Source: Actinocatenispora thailandica (lineage in GTDB: Bacteria > Actinomycetota > Actinomycetes > Mycobacteriales > Micromonosporaceae). Taken from it: DNA of 64,000 nucleotides. Position numbers and translations under genes: made by a program. Positions 7,967 to 16,757 of the stretch are shown piece after piece. The DNA is taken from assembly GCF_016865425.1 (NCBI RefSeq), contig NZ_AP023355.1, forward strand, positions 4,462,198-4,526,197. The letters are read 5' to 3'. The notes below the pieces were generated by a model. The model made no database searches and was not told the DNA's origin. It saw only the letters and a list, made by a program, of their open reading frames with translations. Numbering within the stretch: the first letter of the stretch is position 1; every line of letters begins with the position of its first letter.

Positions 7967-9895
7967 TCAGCGCGGGACGTGCCGGCGCACGCTGGGCACC
8001 GTGGCGGGCCCGGGTTCGTGGTGGGCGACCCACGGCCCGTCGTCGCTCGGCGGCAGGATGCCGTCCTCCAGGAACGCGTACCGGCCGTCGAGCACCCGAG
8101 CCGCAGCCCGGCGGGCCAGCTCGTCGTCGTTGCGCCACAAGGCATCGAACAGCGCGTCGGCCCGCGCGGTGGCCTGCACGCAGAACAGGTCGGCGAGTTC
8201 GGCGGAAGCGGCCGCCTGCGGCGCGCCGGCGCGCTCGTCCCGGCTGGCGCGCACGCAGGCCGCGGTCATCGCGAACAGCTCGGCGCCGATGTCGACGATG
8301 CGACCGAGGAACCGTTCCTTGCGCTCCAGGCCGCCCTGCCAGCGCGCCATCGCGTAGAACGTGGACCGGGCCAGGCGCCGGCTCGCCCGCTCCACGTACC
8401 GCAGGTGCCGGGCCAGCGGCCCGAACTCGGCGTACGAGGCCGGGTTCTGGCCCCGGCCCACCGCCAGGCCGGGCAGCCAGTGCGCGTAGAACGCGCCGGC
8501 CCTGGCGCCCGCGCGCGCCTTGCCGGGCAGCGCCACCTCCGGGTCGATCAGTTCACCGGCGACCGACAGGTGCTGGTCGACCGCCTCGCGCGCGATGAAC
8601 AGCCGCATGATCTCGCTGGAGCCCTCGAAGATCCGGTTGATCCGCATGTCCCGCAGCAGTTGCTCGGTGCGGATCGGGCGCTCGCCCCGGGCGGCCAGCG
8701 AGTCGGCCGTCTCGTACCCGCGGCCACCGCGGATCTGCATCCCCGCGTCGACGATGCGCCAGCCCAGCTCCGAGGCGTACAGCTTGGCGATCGCGGCCTC
8801 GATCCGGATGTCGTTGCGGTCGTCGTCGGCGAGCAGGTCGCACAGGTCGAGCACCGCCTCCATGCCGTAGGTCCCGGCGGCCATCTCGGCGAGTTGGCCG
8901 CCGACGGCCTCGTGCTTGCCGACCGGCTTGCCCCACTGCACCCGGGCCGCGGCGAACTCGCGCGCCACCGCCAGGCTGTACTTGGCGGCGCCGACGCACG
9001 GCGCCGGCAGTGCCAGCCGGCCGGTGTTCAGCGTGGTGAGGGCGATCTTCAGGCCCTGCCCCTCGGCGCCGATCCGGTCCTCGGCCGGCACGTGCACGTG
9101 GTGGAAGCGGGTGACGCTGTTCTCCAGGCCGCGCAGCCCCATGAACGCGTTGCGCCGCTCGACCGTGATGCCCTCGGCGTCGGCCGGTACGACGAAGGCG
9201 GTGATCCCGGCGTCGGGGACCCGGGCCAGCACCACCAGCAGGTCGGCGAGCACGCCGTTGGTGGCCCACAGCTTCACCCCGTCGATCCGGTACCCGCCGT
9301 CGTCGGTGCGGGTGGCGCTGGTGGCCAGCCGCGCCGGATCGGAGCCGACGTCCGGCTCGGTGAGCAGGAACGCGCTGATCTCACCGGCGGCGAGCCGCGG
9401 CAGGTACTTGCGTTTCTGCTCCTCGGTGCCGAACAGCTTGAGCGGCTGCGGCACCCCGATCGACTGGTGCGCGGACAGCAGCGCGGCGACCGCCGGTGAC
9501 GCCGAGGAGATGACCATCAGGGCGCGGCCGTAGTAGTACTGCGACAGGCCGACCCCGCCGTACGACGGGTCGATCTTCATCCCGAACGCGCCGAGCTCGC
9601 GCAGGCCGCGCAGGGTGTCGTCGTCGATGCGGTCGTCGCGCTCGATCCGGCGGCCGTCGATGCGGGTGGCGGCGAACTCGCGCACCTTCGCGAGGTACGC
9701 CTCGCCGCGCTCGACGTCGGCCGGGTCCGGCTCCGGGTGCGGGTGGACCAGGTCCAGCCGCAGCCGGCCGAGGAACAGCTCCTTGCCGAAGCTGGGCTTG
9801 CGCCACTCGGTCTCGCGGGCCTGCTCGGCGGCCCGGCGTGCGGCCGCCTCGTCGACGTGTCGGCCCGGGTGCTCGTCGCGCACGGTCGCGGTCAT
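7967..9895 (-). CDS. Acyl-CoA dehydrogenase family protein (long form)
   Basis: 642 residues, longer than the ~390-residue classical enzymes and closer to VLCAD/ACAD9-like or FadE long forms. The N-terminal helical domain (about 60-165) leads to the FAD-binding beta domain with 'AFLLTEPDVGSDPARLATSA' and 'KLWATNGVLADL'. The C-terminal helical domain has 'QIRGGRGYETADSLAARGERPIRTEQLLRD' and 'RIFEGSSEIMRLFIAREAVDQHL', whose Glu (FEGSSEI) is the family's usual catalytic-base region. About 170 extra C-terminal residues follow. It performs alpha,beta-dehydrogenation of acyl-CoAs with an ETF acceptor. It is alone in its operon. An inverted repeat lies 32 bp upstream of the ATG. Confidence 0.9.
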   Translation of the reverse strand: MTATVRDEHPGRHVDEAAARRAAEQARETEWRKPSFGKELFLGRLRLDLVHPHPEPDPADVERGEAYLAKVREFAATRIDGRRIERDDRIDDDTLRGLRELGAFGMKIDPSYGGVGLSQYYYGRALMVISSASPAVAALLSAHQSIGVPQPLKLFGTEEQKRKYLPRLAAGEISAFLLTEPDVGSDPARLATSATRTDDGGYRIDGVKLWATNGVLADLLVVLARVPDAGITAFVVPADAEGITVERRNAFMGLRGLENSVTRFHHVHVPAEDRIGAEGQGLKIALTTLNTGRLALPAPCVGAAKYSLAVAREFAAARVQWGKPVGKHEAVGGQLAEMAAGTYGMEAVLDLCDLLADDDRNDIRIEAAIAKLYASELGWRIVDAGMQIRGGRGYETADSLAARGERPIRTEQLLRDMRINRIFEGSSEIMRLFIAREAVDQHLSVAGELIDPEVALPGKARAGARAGAFYAHWLPGLAVGRGQNPASYAEFGPLARHLRYVERASRRLARSTFYAMARWQGGLERKERFLGRIVDIGAELFAMTAACVRASRDERAGAPQAAASAELADLFCVQATARADALFDALWRNDDELARRAAARVLDGRYAFLEDGILPPSDDGPWVAHHEPGPATVPSVRRHVPR

Positions 9896-9926
9896 CTCGA
9901 CCCCCTCGCTGCGGCTCTGTTGTCGA

Positions 9927-9957
9927 GGCTACTCGTGGGTGTTACCCACAGGTAGCC
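9927..9957. promoter_or_regulatory. 14-bp inverted repeat upstream of the long acyl-CoA dehydrogenase
   Basis: GGCTACTCGTGGGT (9927-9940) and ACCCACAGGTAGCC (9944-9957) pair at 12 of 14 positions across a 3-base gap. It lies 32 bp before the dehydrogenase start and 40 bp after the stop of the gene upstream on the same strand. It could be a regulator-binding site, a terminator hairpin, or both. Confidence 0.5.
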
Positions 9958-9996
9958 AAATCACACAGGTCGTGCCGGAGCGAGCCGGACGGACGA

Positions 9997-10563
9997 TCAG
10001 TCGCTGACCGGGAGTGCGACCGCGACCTCGGCCGGCATGGTGAAGCCGTGGAACGTGCCGGAACCGCCGATTCCGGCCAGCCGGCCGGTCCCGGCCAGCA
10101 ACCGGAAGTCGCCCGCGACCAGGGAGTCCATCGACTCCGGCAGGTTGCCGGCGGTGCGCTCCGGCTGGCCGCCGACCGGCACCAGGGCGGTGCCGGGGCC
10201 GGCCAGCTCGGCCGGCACGGCGAGCTCGGGTCGGCGGTCCCGGGCGACGCCGCGGAACTGGTAGTGGATGGTGTCGGCGCCGAAGCTCAGCTCCCAGATG
10301 CCGCGGAACCCACCGGTGGCCTCGTCGGCGGCGAAGTCGACGACCTGGGCGGTCCCGAAGCCGTTGATCGGGCCACGCGCGGTGGCCCGGATCACCGAAC
10401 CGGCCAGATCCGGCGTGCGGGCGAAGGTGATCGTCTGGTTGGGCCGCCCGGACTGGGTGTGGTGGCGAATCCGCGGGGTGTTGTTGCTCGCCGCGGCCGG
10501 TGCGCTCACCGCCACGGTGAGACCGGCCGCCGCCATCAGGACCGCTCCCCAACGCCTGATCAT
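9997..10563 (-). CDS. Secreted protein, possibly allene-oxide-cyclase-like barrel
   Basis: 188 residues with a Sec signal peptide (MIRRWGAVLMAAAGLTVAVSAPAAAS, cleavage about residue 26). The start at 10563 has GGGAGGAC 3-4 bases upstream. The mature part is rich in beta strands ('QTITFARTPDLAG', 'GFGTAQVVDFAAD', 'GFRGIWELSFGADTIHYQFRGVA', 'GDFRLLAGTGRLAGIGGSGTFHGF'). This resembles dirigent/allene oxide cyclase-like barrels that occur as secreted proteins in actinobacteria. That assignment is inference. A run of ten G (plus strand about 10580-10589) lies just upstream of the start. Function unknown. Confidence 0.7.
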   Translation of the reverse strand: MIRRWGAVLMAAAGLTVAVSAPAAASNNTPRIRHHTQSGRPNQTITFARTPDLAGSVIRATARGPINGFGTAQVVDFAADEATGGFRGIWELSFGADTIHYQFRGVARDRRPELAVPAELAGPGTALVPVGGQPERTAGNLPESMDSLVAGDFRLLAGTGRLAGIGGSGTFHGFTMPAEVAVALPVSD

Positions 10564-10817
10564 TCGTCCTCCCAATCCCGGGGGGGGGTGGCGGATGCCA
10601 ACGCGTTCGAGGCTGCCACGCGAACCCGACGCCCACCGACCAACGGCCTTCGAACAACCTGTGAACCATCTCCCCCGACTCGCCGCCGCCGACCGGCCCG
10701 CCCGCACCGGCCGCGTCTGTTAGTGCGCGCACACCGCGGACTCGGGTGATTGAGCTCCTACCGCCGGGGCACTAGGGTCGTAGTCGACAACATGAGGGCC
10801 GGACGGTCCTCGCATAT

Positions 10818-10912
<95 letters not shown>

Positions 10913-11027
10913 GGTTTGATCTCACGCAGTTCGGCGTGCCGTCGGCATCTCGCCGCGACACGTCGCCGTGTCCGGCATGACCGGGTACGGGTGGCTCCTC
11001 CTGGTTCACGGACTGGGAGGTACAGCG

Positions 11028-11618
11028 ATGGGTGACACGACACGCAGCCTGAGATGGCGCACGATCGACATCGTCGTGGCGTCGGTGCTCGGCGTGGCGA
11101 TCGGTGTGGTGTTCTGGGCGTGGTCGCTGCTGTGGGGCGTGTTCGGCACCGCGTTCGACTTCTTGCCGGCCGGCGGTCTCGGCATCGGCATCTGGATGCT
11201 CGGCGCCGTGCTCGGTGGGCTGATCATCCGCAAGCCCGGCGCCGCGGTGTACGTCGAGGTGATCGCGGCGCTGGTGGAGGCGCTGATCGGCAACCAGTGG
11301 GGCCTGACCTCCGTCCTGGAGGGCTTCGTCGAGGCCCTCGGCGCCGAACTGGTGTTCGCGCTGTTCGCCTACCGGGTGTTCAAGCTGCCGGTGGCGCTGC
11401 TGGCCGGCGCCGCGGCGGCGGTGTTCGCGACCGTCTGGGAATGGTTCACCTACTACCCGGCGTGGGGCTGGGGCTGGAAGCTCGCCTACACCGGCTTCGG
11501 CGCGATCAGCGGTCTGCTGCTCGCCGGGCTGCTCGGCTGGGCCCTGGTCCGGGCGATGGCCGGTACCGGGGTGCTCGACCGGTTCGGCGCCGGCCGCGAG
11601 CGCGCCCGCACCGTGTGA
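11028..11618 (+). CDS. ykoE: ECF transporter S component, YkoE family (thiamine/HMP uptake)
   Basis: 196 residues, integral membrane. Hydrophobic helices run at about 13-33, 42-62, 70-90, 105-125, 127-145 and 160-182. The motif 'WRTIDIVVASVLGVAIGVVFW' near the N terminus is typical of YkoE. It binds the substrate (thiamine or its pyrimidine precursor) and passes it to the energising module encoded by the next two genes. The ATG at 11028 was chosen for GGGAGG 7 bases upstream. Upstream in-frame starts lack one. It is 4 bp from ykoD and under the TPP riboswitch, which fixes the pathway. Confidence 0.93.
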   Translation: MGDTTRSLRWRTIDIVVASVLGVAIGVVFWAWSLLWGVFGTAFDFLPAGGLGIGIWMLGAVLGGLIIRKPGAAVYVEVIAALVEALIGNQWGLTSVLEGFVEALGAELVFALFAYRVFKLPVALLAGAAAAVFATVWEWFTYYPAWGWGWKLAYTGFGAISGLLLAGLLGWALVRAMAGTGVLDRFGAGRERARTV

Positions 11619-11622
11619 CGTC

Positions 11623-13086
11623 ATGACCACCCTTGCGGTACGCGGGTTCTCCTGGCGGCACGCGGGCCGTTCGGCCTGGGCGGTGCGCGACGTCGACCTG
11701 CGGGTCGAGCCGGGCGAGCGGGTGCTGCTGCTGGGGCCGTCGGGCGCCGGCAAGTCGACGCTGCTCGCCGGTATCGCCGGGCTGCTGCCCGCCGACACCG
11801 GCGAGTCGGCCGGCGAGATCCTGCTGGACGGCCGGCCGCCGGGCGGCACCCACCGGCCCGGGATCCTGTTCCAGGACCCGGAAACCCAGCTGGTGATGGC
11901 CCGCAGCGGCGACGACGTCGCGTTCGGGTTGGAGTGCCGGGGCGTACCACCCGCCGCGATCTGGCCGCGGGTCGACGACACCCTGCGTACCGTCGGATTC
12001 GGGTACCCGCGCGAGCGGGCCACCGACGCGCTGTCCGGCGGGGAGAAGCAGCGGCTGGCGCTGGCCGGAGTGCTCGCCCCGGACCCGGAGCTGCTGCTGC
12101 TCGACGAGCCGACCGCTAACCTCGATCCGGCCGGTGCCGACCTGGTCCGTGCCGCGATCGCCGGCGCACTGGCCGACCGGCGCCGCAGCATGATCCTGGT
12201 CGAGCACCGGGTGTCCGAGGCGCTGCCGCTGGTCGACCGGGTCGTGGTGCTCGCCGCCGGCGGCGGCATCGCCGTCGACGGGCCCCCGGCCAGGGTCTTC
12301 GCCGAGCACGGCGCAACGCTGGCCGAGCAAGGGGTCTGGGTGCCCGGCTCGGTGCACCCGCGGCCACGCCCGGCCCGTACCGCGGGGCCGGCCTTGCTGC
12401 GCGCCGAGCGGCTCGGCTACACCCACCGCGACCGCACCGCGCCGGCACTGTCCGATGTGGACCTTTCGGTACCGGCCGGGCAGGTGCTCGCGGTGCTGGG
12501 GCACAACGGCTCGGGCAAGTCGACGCTGGCGATGCTGCTCGGCGGGCTGCTGGCGCCCGGCACCGGGCGGGTGGTCGCCGAACCGGCGCTGACCGCCGGC
12601 CGGCCGGAGCCGAAGCCACCGTACCGGTGGCGGGCCGCGGCGCTCGCCGGCCGGATCGGCTCGGTGTTCCAGAACCCGGAGCACCAGTTCGTCGCCGCCC
12701 GGGTACGCGACGAGCTCGCGCTCGGGCCACGCCGGCTGCACCGGCCGGCCGCCGAGATCGCCGCCACCGTCGACGCGCTGCTCGACCGGCTGCGGTTGAG
12801 CCGGCTCGCCGACGCGAACCCGTACTCGCTGTCCGGCGGCGAGCAGCGCCGGCTGTCGGTGGCGACCGCGCTGTCGGCCGCACCGCGGCTGCTGGTACTC
12901 GACGAACCGACGTTCGGTCAGGACCTGCGGACCTGGCGGGAGACGGTGGCGCTGCTGGGCGAGCTGGCCGACGACGGCCGCGGCCTCGCGGTCGTCACCC
13001 ACGACACCGACCTGGTCGAGGCGCTCGCGGACCGTACCGTCCGGCTGGCCGGCGGCCGGCTGAGCACCCCGGCGGGGGTGGCCTGA
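11623..13086 (+). CDS. ykoD: ECF transporter duplicated ATPase, YkoD type
   Basis: 487 residues with two fused ABC ATPase domains. The first has Walker A GPSGAGKS (about residue 39), signature LSGGEKQR and Walker B LLLLDEPTANLD. The second has Walker A GHNGSGKS (about 297), signature LSGGEQRR and LLVLDEPTFGQD. Both are complete and look catalytically active. It provides both energising ATPases in a single chain, the arrangement typical of YkoD and different from the paired EcfA1/A2. Its stop TGA overlaps the ATG of ykoC (TGATG), indicating translational coupling. Cytoplasmic, membrane-associated. Confidence 0.95.
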   Translation: MTTLAVRGFSWRHAGRSAWAVRDVDLRVEPGERVLLLGPSGAGKSTLLAGIAGLLPADTGESAGEILLDGRPPGGTHRPGILFQDPETQLVMARSGDDVAFGLECRGVPPAAIWPRVDDTLRTVGFGYPRERATDALSGGEKQRLALAGVLAPDPELLLLDEPTANLDPAGADLVRAAIAGALADRRRSMILVEHRVSEALPLVDRVVVLAAGGGIAVDGPPARVFAEHGATLAEQGVWVPGSVHPRPRPARTAGPALLRAERLGYTHRDRTAPALSDVDLSVPAGQVLAVLGHNGSGKSTLAMLLGGLLAPGTGRVVAEPALTAGRPEPKPPYRWRAAALAGRIGSVFQNPEHQFVAARVRDELALGPRRLHRPAAEIAATVDALLDRLRLSRLADANPYSLSGGEQRRLSVATALSAAPRLLVLDEPTFGQDLRTWRETVALLGELADDGRGLAVVTHDTDLVEALADRTVRLAGGRLSTPAGVA

Positions 13087-13886
13087 TGCGCCTCATGCCC
13101 GCCGTCGCACCGCCGGACGCCCCGATCGCGCGGCTCAACCCGCTCGCCAAGCTCGGTGCCGCGCTCGCCGTCTCGCTGGCGGTACTGGCCTCGATCGACC
13201 CGGTGACCCCGGCGGTGGCGCTGGCCGGGGTGCTCGCGGTGCTGCCGTTCGCCGGGTTGAGCTACCGGCGGCTGCTGCGCCGCGGCTGGCCGATCCTGAT
13301 CGGCGCGGCCCTGGTCGGCAGCGCGAACATGCTGTTCGCCGCCGACCAGGGCGGGGCCACCTATCTGGACCTCGGGCCGCTGCACCTGTCCTCGGTCAGC
13401 CTCGCCGGCGGCGGTGCGCTGGGGTTGCGGGTCCTCGCGATCGCGCTGCCCGGGGTGGTCGCGTTCGCCACCGTCGACCCGACGGACCTCGCCGACTGCC
13501 TGGTGCAGCAGCTGCGGGTACCGGCCCGCTTCGCGATCGGCGCGCTCGCCGCCTACCGGCTGCTCCCGCTGCTGGCCGACGAGTGGGAGCTGCTGGGCCT
13601 GGCCCGCCGGGCCCGCGGGATCGACGCCGGCGCGAACCCGCTCGCCCGCGGCCGACTGTTCGCCGCGACGATGTTCGCGCTGCTGGTGGGCGCGGTACGG
13701 CGGGGTGGCCGGCTGGCCACCGCGATGGACGCGCGCGGCTTCGACGCCGCTACCCCGCGCACCTTCGCCCGCCGGCACCCGTTCACCGGCCCCGACCGGC
13801 TGGTACTGGCCGGCGGGGTGCTGCTGGCCGCGGTGGCGCTCGCGGTCAGCATCGGCACCGGTACCTTCGTCCCGCTGGTCGGCTGA
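13086..13886 (+). CDS. ykoC: ECF transporter T component, YkoC type
   Basis: 266 residues, integral membrane. Starts one base inside the ykoD stop codon. About five hydrophobic helices are visible (for example 25-45, 50-66, 75-93, 118-140, 240-262). The cytoplasmic coupling helices carry 'LLGLARRARGIDAG' and 'GRLATAMDARGFDA', the two Ala-Arg-Gly (A-R-G) motifs that contact the ATPases in EcfT proteins. With ykoE and ykoD it completes a group I ECF importer for thiamine or hydroxymethylpyrimidine. The Bacillus partner ykoF is absent here. Confidence 0.93.
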   Translation: MRLMPAVAPPDAPIARLNPLAKLGAALAVSLAVLASIDPVTPAVALAGVLAVLPFAGLSYRRLLRRGWPILIGAALVGSANMLFAADQGGATYLDLGPLHLSSVSLAGGGALGLRVLAIALPGVVAFATVDPTDLADCLVQQLRVPARFAIGALAAYRLLPLLADEWELLGLARRARGIDAGANPLARGRLFAATMFALLVGAVRRGGRLATAMDARGFDAATPRTFARRHPFTGPDRLVLAGGVLLAAVALAVSIGTGTFVPLVG

Positions 13887-14054
13887 CCGCGGGCACCGCC
13901 GGTCGGCCCGGCGCGGTGCCCAGCGGGCTCGGACGGCGGCGGGCCCGGCGGGCGCTCGGCCGGCGGCGTGCCCGGCGGGCTCGGACGGCGGCGGGCGCTC
14001 GGACGGCGGCGTGCCCGTCGGCCGCTGCCCGCGCCGGCAACGGGCGGGTCGGTG

Positions 14055-15529
14055 TCAGCCGGCGACGAGTTTCTCCAGGGTGGCGCGGGCGCCGACGCGG
14101 TGCAGCGAGTCGAGCGTGCCGAGGTAGGCCGCGGTGAACCGCTCGTCGTCGATCAGGTCGCCGAAGATGCTGCGATCGGCGAGGAACGCGAGTGGCTCGG
14201 TGCGCTGCCGCCGGGCGGCGGCGGTGAGCCGGTCGGCGAGCGGGTCGACCACGGTGATCGGCTCGCCCTGCTCGTCGACGCCCTCGGCGTAGCGCGCCCA
14301 GCTCGCCACCACGGCGGCGGCGTGCCCGATCGGGCCGCCGGTGGCCAGTTGCGCGCGGACCACCGGCAGCAGCCACTTCGGGATCCGGTCGGAGCTCTCC
14401 GCGCACAACCGGGCGATCGTGTCGCGCACCTCCGGGTTGGCGAACCGTTCCAGCAGGCTCGCCTTGTACGCGTCGAGGTCGACGCCGGGGACCGGGGCGA
14501 GGGTCGGGGTGCCCTCCCGGTCCATGTACTGCCGCAGGAACCGCGCGAACAGCGGGTCGCCGGCCGCCTCGTGCACCAGCCGGTAGCCGGCGAGGTGGCC
14601 GAAGTAGGCCACCGCCTGGTGGCTGGCGTTGAGCAGCCGCAACTTCATCAGCTCGTACGGCTCGACGTCGTCGACGACCTGCACGCCGACCTTCTCGTAC
14701 GAGGGGCGGCCGGCGCCGAAGTCGTCGGCCAGCACCCACTGGGTGAACGGCTCGCAGACCACCGGCCAGCGGTCCCGCACCCCGAACCGGCGGGCGATCT
14801 CGGCCCGGTCGGCGTCGGTGGTGACCGGCGTGATCCGGTCCACCATCGAGTTCGGGAACCGGACGTTCGCCTCAATCCAGTCGGCCAGTTCCGGGTCGCG
14901 CAGCCGGGCGAAGGCGGTGAACACCCGCCGGGACAGGTCGCCGTTGCCCTGCAGGTTGTCGCAGGACATCAGGGTGAACGGGACGACGCCGCGGGCCCGC
15001 CGCCGGGCGAGCGCCTCGACGATCAGCCCGAAGCTGGTCCGCGGTGCCGCCCCGGCATCAGGTCGTGCTGCACGTCGGGGTTGTCGGCGGCGAACTCCCC
15101 GGTGACGTGGTGCAGGTTGTAGCCGCCCTCGGTGACGGTCAGCGACACGATCCGGGTGCTGGGCGCGGCCATCCGCTCGACGACCGCCTCCGGGTCGTCC
15201 GGCGCGAACAGGTAGTCCACGATCGACCCGATCACCCGCGGCTCGTACCGCCCGTCCGGATGCTTGACGACCAGCGTGTACAGGTGGTCCTGAGCGGCCA
15301 GCGCGTCGGCCATCGCGCGATCCGCCGGCAGCACCCCGACGCCGCAGATGCCCCAGTCCAGCGCCTCCCCGCCGGCCATCAGCCGGTCCAGGTACATCGC
15401 CTGGTGGGCGCGGTGGAACCCGCCGACGCCCAGGTGCACGATGCCCACCGTCACCCGGCTGCGGTCGTACCCCGGCACGGCCACCTCGTCGGGCAGCTCC
15501 CGGACCGTCTTCGCGTTCAGGGCAACCAC
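14055..15529 (-). pseudogene. Mannitol dehydrogenase family oxidoreductase, frameshifted
   Basis: The N-terminal Rossmann part (MVALNAKTVRELPDEVAVPGY..., with 'VGIVHLGVGGFHRAHQAMYLDRLM') reads in one frame down to 'NPDVQHDLMPG'. The rest, starting 'AAPRTSFGLIVEALARRRARG' and running to 'ATLEKLVAG', reads in another. One extra G in the run at 15050-15053 (minus-strand GGGG) gives PGAAPRTSFG and an intact ~491-residue protein. The full form would be an NAD(P)-dependent polyol or hexuronate dehydrogenase (mannitol 2-dehydrogenase / fructuronate or mannonate reductase type), with 'KLRLLNASHQAVAYFGHLAGY' carrying the family's catalytic Lys-N-H region. No transporter or kinase neighbours hint at the sugar. 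Real loss of function or a base-calling error. Confidence 0.85.
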
Positions 15530-15648
15530 GCCATACCTCCGATCTCACGGCTCAGCAGAACGGTACGGCAGCAGAGCCGGTGCGCCGAGTGTGGCCGGCG
15601 ATCGGGCAGCCAGCGGGCCGATCCGGGCACCGGTACGGCCCGAATCGG

Positions 15649-15933
15649 TCAGCCGCGCCGCAGCAGCCGGCCGACGGCGGACATCATCTCCTCGGCCATC
15701 TCGTCCGCGCGGCCCTCGTCGGCGCCCTCCCGCATGCAGTGCCGGGCGTGGCCGTCGAGCAGGCCGAGGCCGACCTTGTCCAGCGCGGCCTGGATCGCCG
15801 CGATCTGGGTGAGGATGTCGATGCAGTACCGGTCGTCGTCGACCATCCGCTCGATCCCGCGGATCTGGCCCTCGATGCGGCGCAGCCGGGTCAGCAGCTG
15901 CGGTTTGGTCGCCGTGTAGCCGCGCGTGGTCAT
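15649..15933 (-). CDS. csoR: Copper-sensing repressor, CsoR family
   Basis: 94 residues, all helical. It holds the Cu(I) ligand set of CsoR with the right spacing: Cys in 'DDDRYC', His 25 residues later and Cys 29 residues later ('GHARHC'). This distinguishes it from RcnR/FrmR relatives. The tetramer represses its target until copper binds. Alternative starts exist at 15945 and 15948 (ATGATG), and no clear Shine-Dalgarno decides between them. Typical partners (a CopA-type ATPase or CopZ) are not adjacent, so it must act elsewhere or on itself. Confidence 0.88.
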   Translation of the reverse strand: MTTRGYTATKPQLLTRLRRIEGQIRGIERMVDDDRYCIDILTQIAAIQAALDKVGLGLLDGHARHCMREGADEGRADEMAEEMMSAVGRLLRRG

Positions 15934-16221
15934 GCGGCACATCATAAGGTGCCGAGTCCGGTGACCCGCCTGGATGCGCCGCGGGCCCGTCTCGACGTGC
16001 CACGACTCTCCACTATGGACAGCCAGCCGCCGGTTCCCGGTCGGGTGCGGGTCACACGTCGGCCCGGTCACAGTGCGGCACCCGCCGGCCGCCACGCTGG
16101 CACACTGGGCCGGGCGGCACCGGCCGTGGGGGCCGGTGCGAGGCACCCGAGCCGCGGGCCCGGCAGCCGGCGCCGGGCCCGACGAGCGCCCACCAGCACG
16201 CTACGTCCACGAGGCAGGACC

Positions 16222-16563
16222 ATGTCGTTGACCGAGTACGAGCGGCGGCAACTGGCGATCATCGGCCGGGCCGTCGAACACGACGACCCCGCCCTCGCCG
16301 ACCGGCTCGCCCGGCTGGCCCCGGTCAGCCGGCACGGCCGGCGGCTCTGCCGCACCGCGCTGGGCACCCTGCTGGCCTGCGCCGTCGCCCTGGTCGGGAT
16401 GAGCTTCGAGGTGGCCCGGCCGGTCTGCCTGGCCGGCGCCGCGACGGCCGCCGCGGTCGCGCTGACGGTCGGTGCCGGCTGGCGCTGGCGGCTGCGCCGG
16501 CGCTCGCCACGCACCCCGCCGCACCGGTTCCGCGCCACGCCACCGGCGCTCGGCCGGCGCTGA
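16222..16563 (+). CDS. DUF3040 family small membrane protein
   Basis: 113 residues. The N terminus 'MSLTEYERRQLAIIGRAVEHDDPALADRLARL' is the typical DUF3040 opening (S-x-x-E/R-R-x-L-x-x-I, then D-P-x-x-A). Two adjacent transmembrane helices follow at about 48-66 and 70-88, and then a basic C-terminal tail. The family is widespread in actinobacteria and has no established function. GAGGCAGGAC lies upstream of the ATG. Confidence 0.8.
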   Translation: MSLTEYERRQLAIIGRAVEHDDPALADRLARLAPVSRHGRRLCRTALGTLLACAVALVGMSFEVARPVCLAGAATAAAVALTVGAGWRWRLRRRSPRTPPHRFRATPPALGRR

Positions 16564-16657
16564 CTCGGCACCGGCCGGGCGGTGACCGACGGTGCACACC
16601 GGCCACCGGCCACCACCAGGCACCGGGCGCCAGCGGGCACCAGGGCCGGCGGCCACC

Positions 16658-16729
16658 GGGCAGCGGGCACCAGGCACCGGGCGGGTCACCGCCGGGCAGC
16701 GAGCACCAGGCGCCGGGCGGGTCACCGCC
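16658..16729. repeat. Tandem 36-bp repeat, two copies
   Basis: Two adjacent 36-bp units (16658-16693 and 16694-16729) are identical except for two bases. Both are rich in GCACCAGG and GGGCGGGTCACC. Related shorter pieces extend on either side (about 16600-16757). It lies in the gap after the DUF3040 gene and just past the transketolase stop, with no coding role seen. Confidence 0.75.
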
Positions 16730-16757
16730 GGGTACCGGCGGGTGCGCCGGCGCCGGG

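Noticed and set aside
14055-15548. One intact 497-codon frame for the mannitol dehydrogenase region
   Set aside because: The N-terminal part of that frame is not protein-like (Arg/Gly shadow). The Rossmann start lies in the other frame, so the gene is frameshifted.
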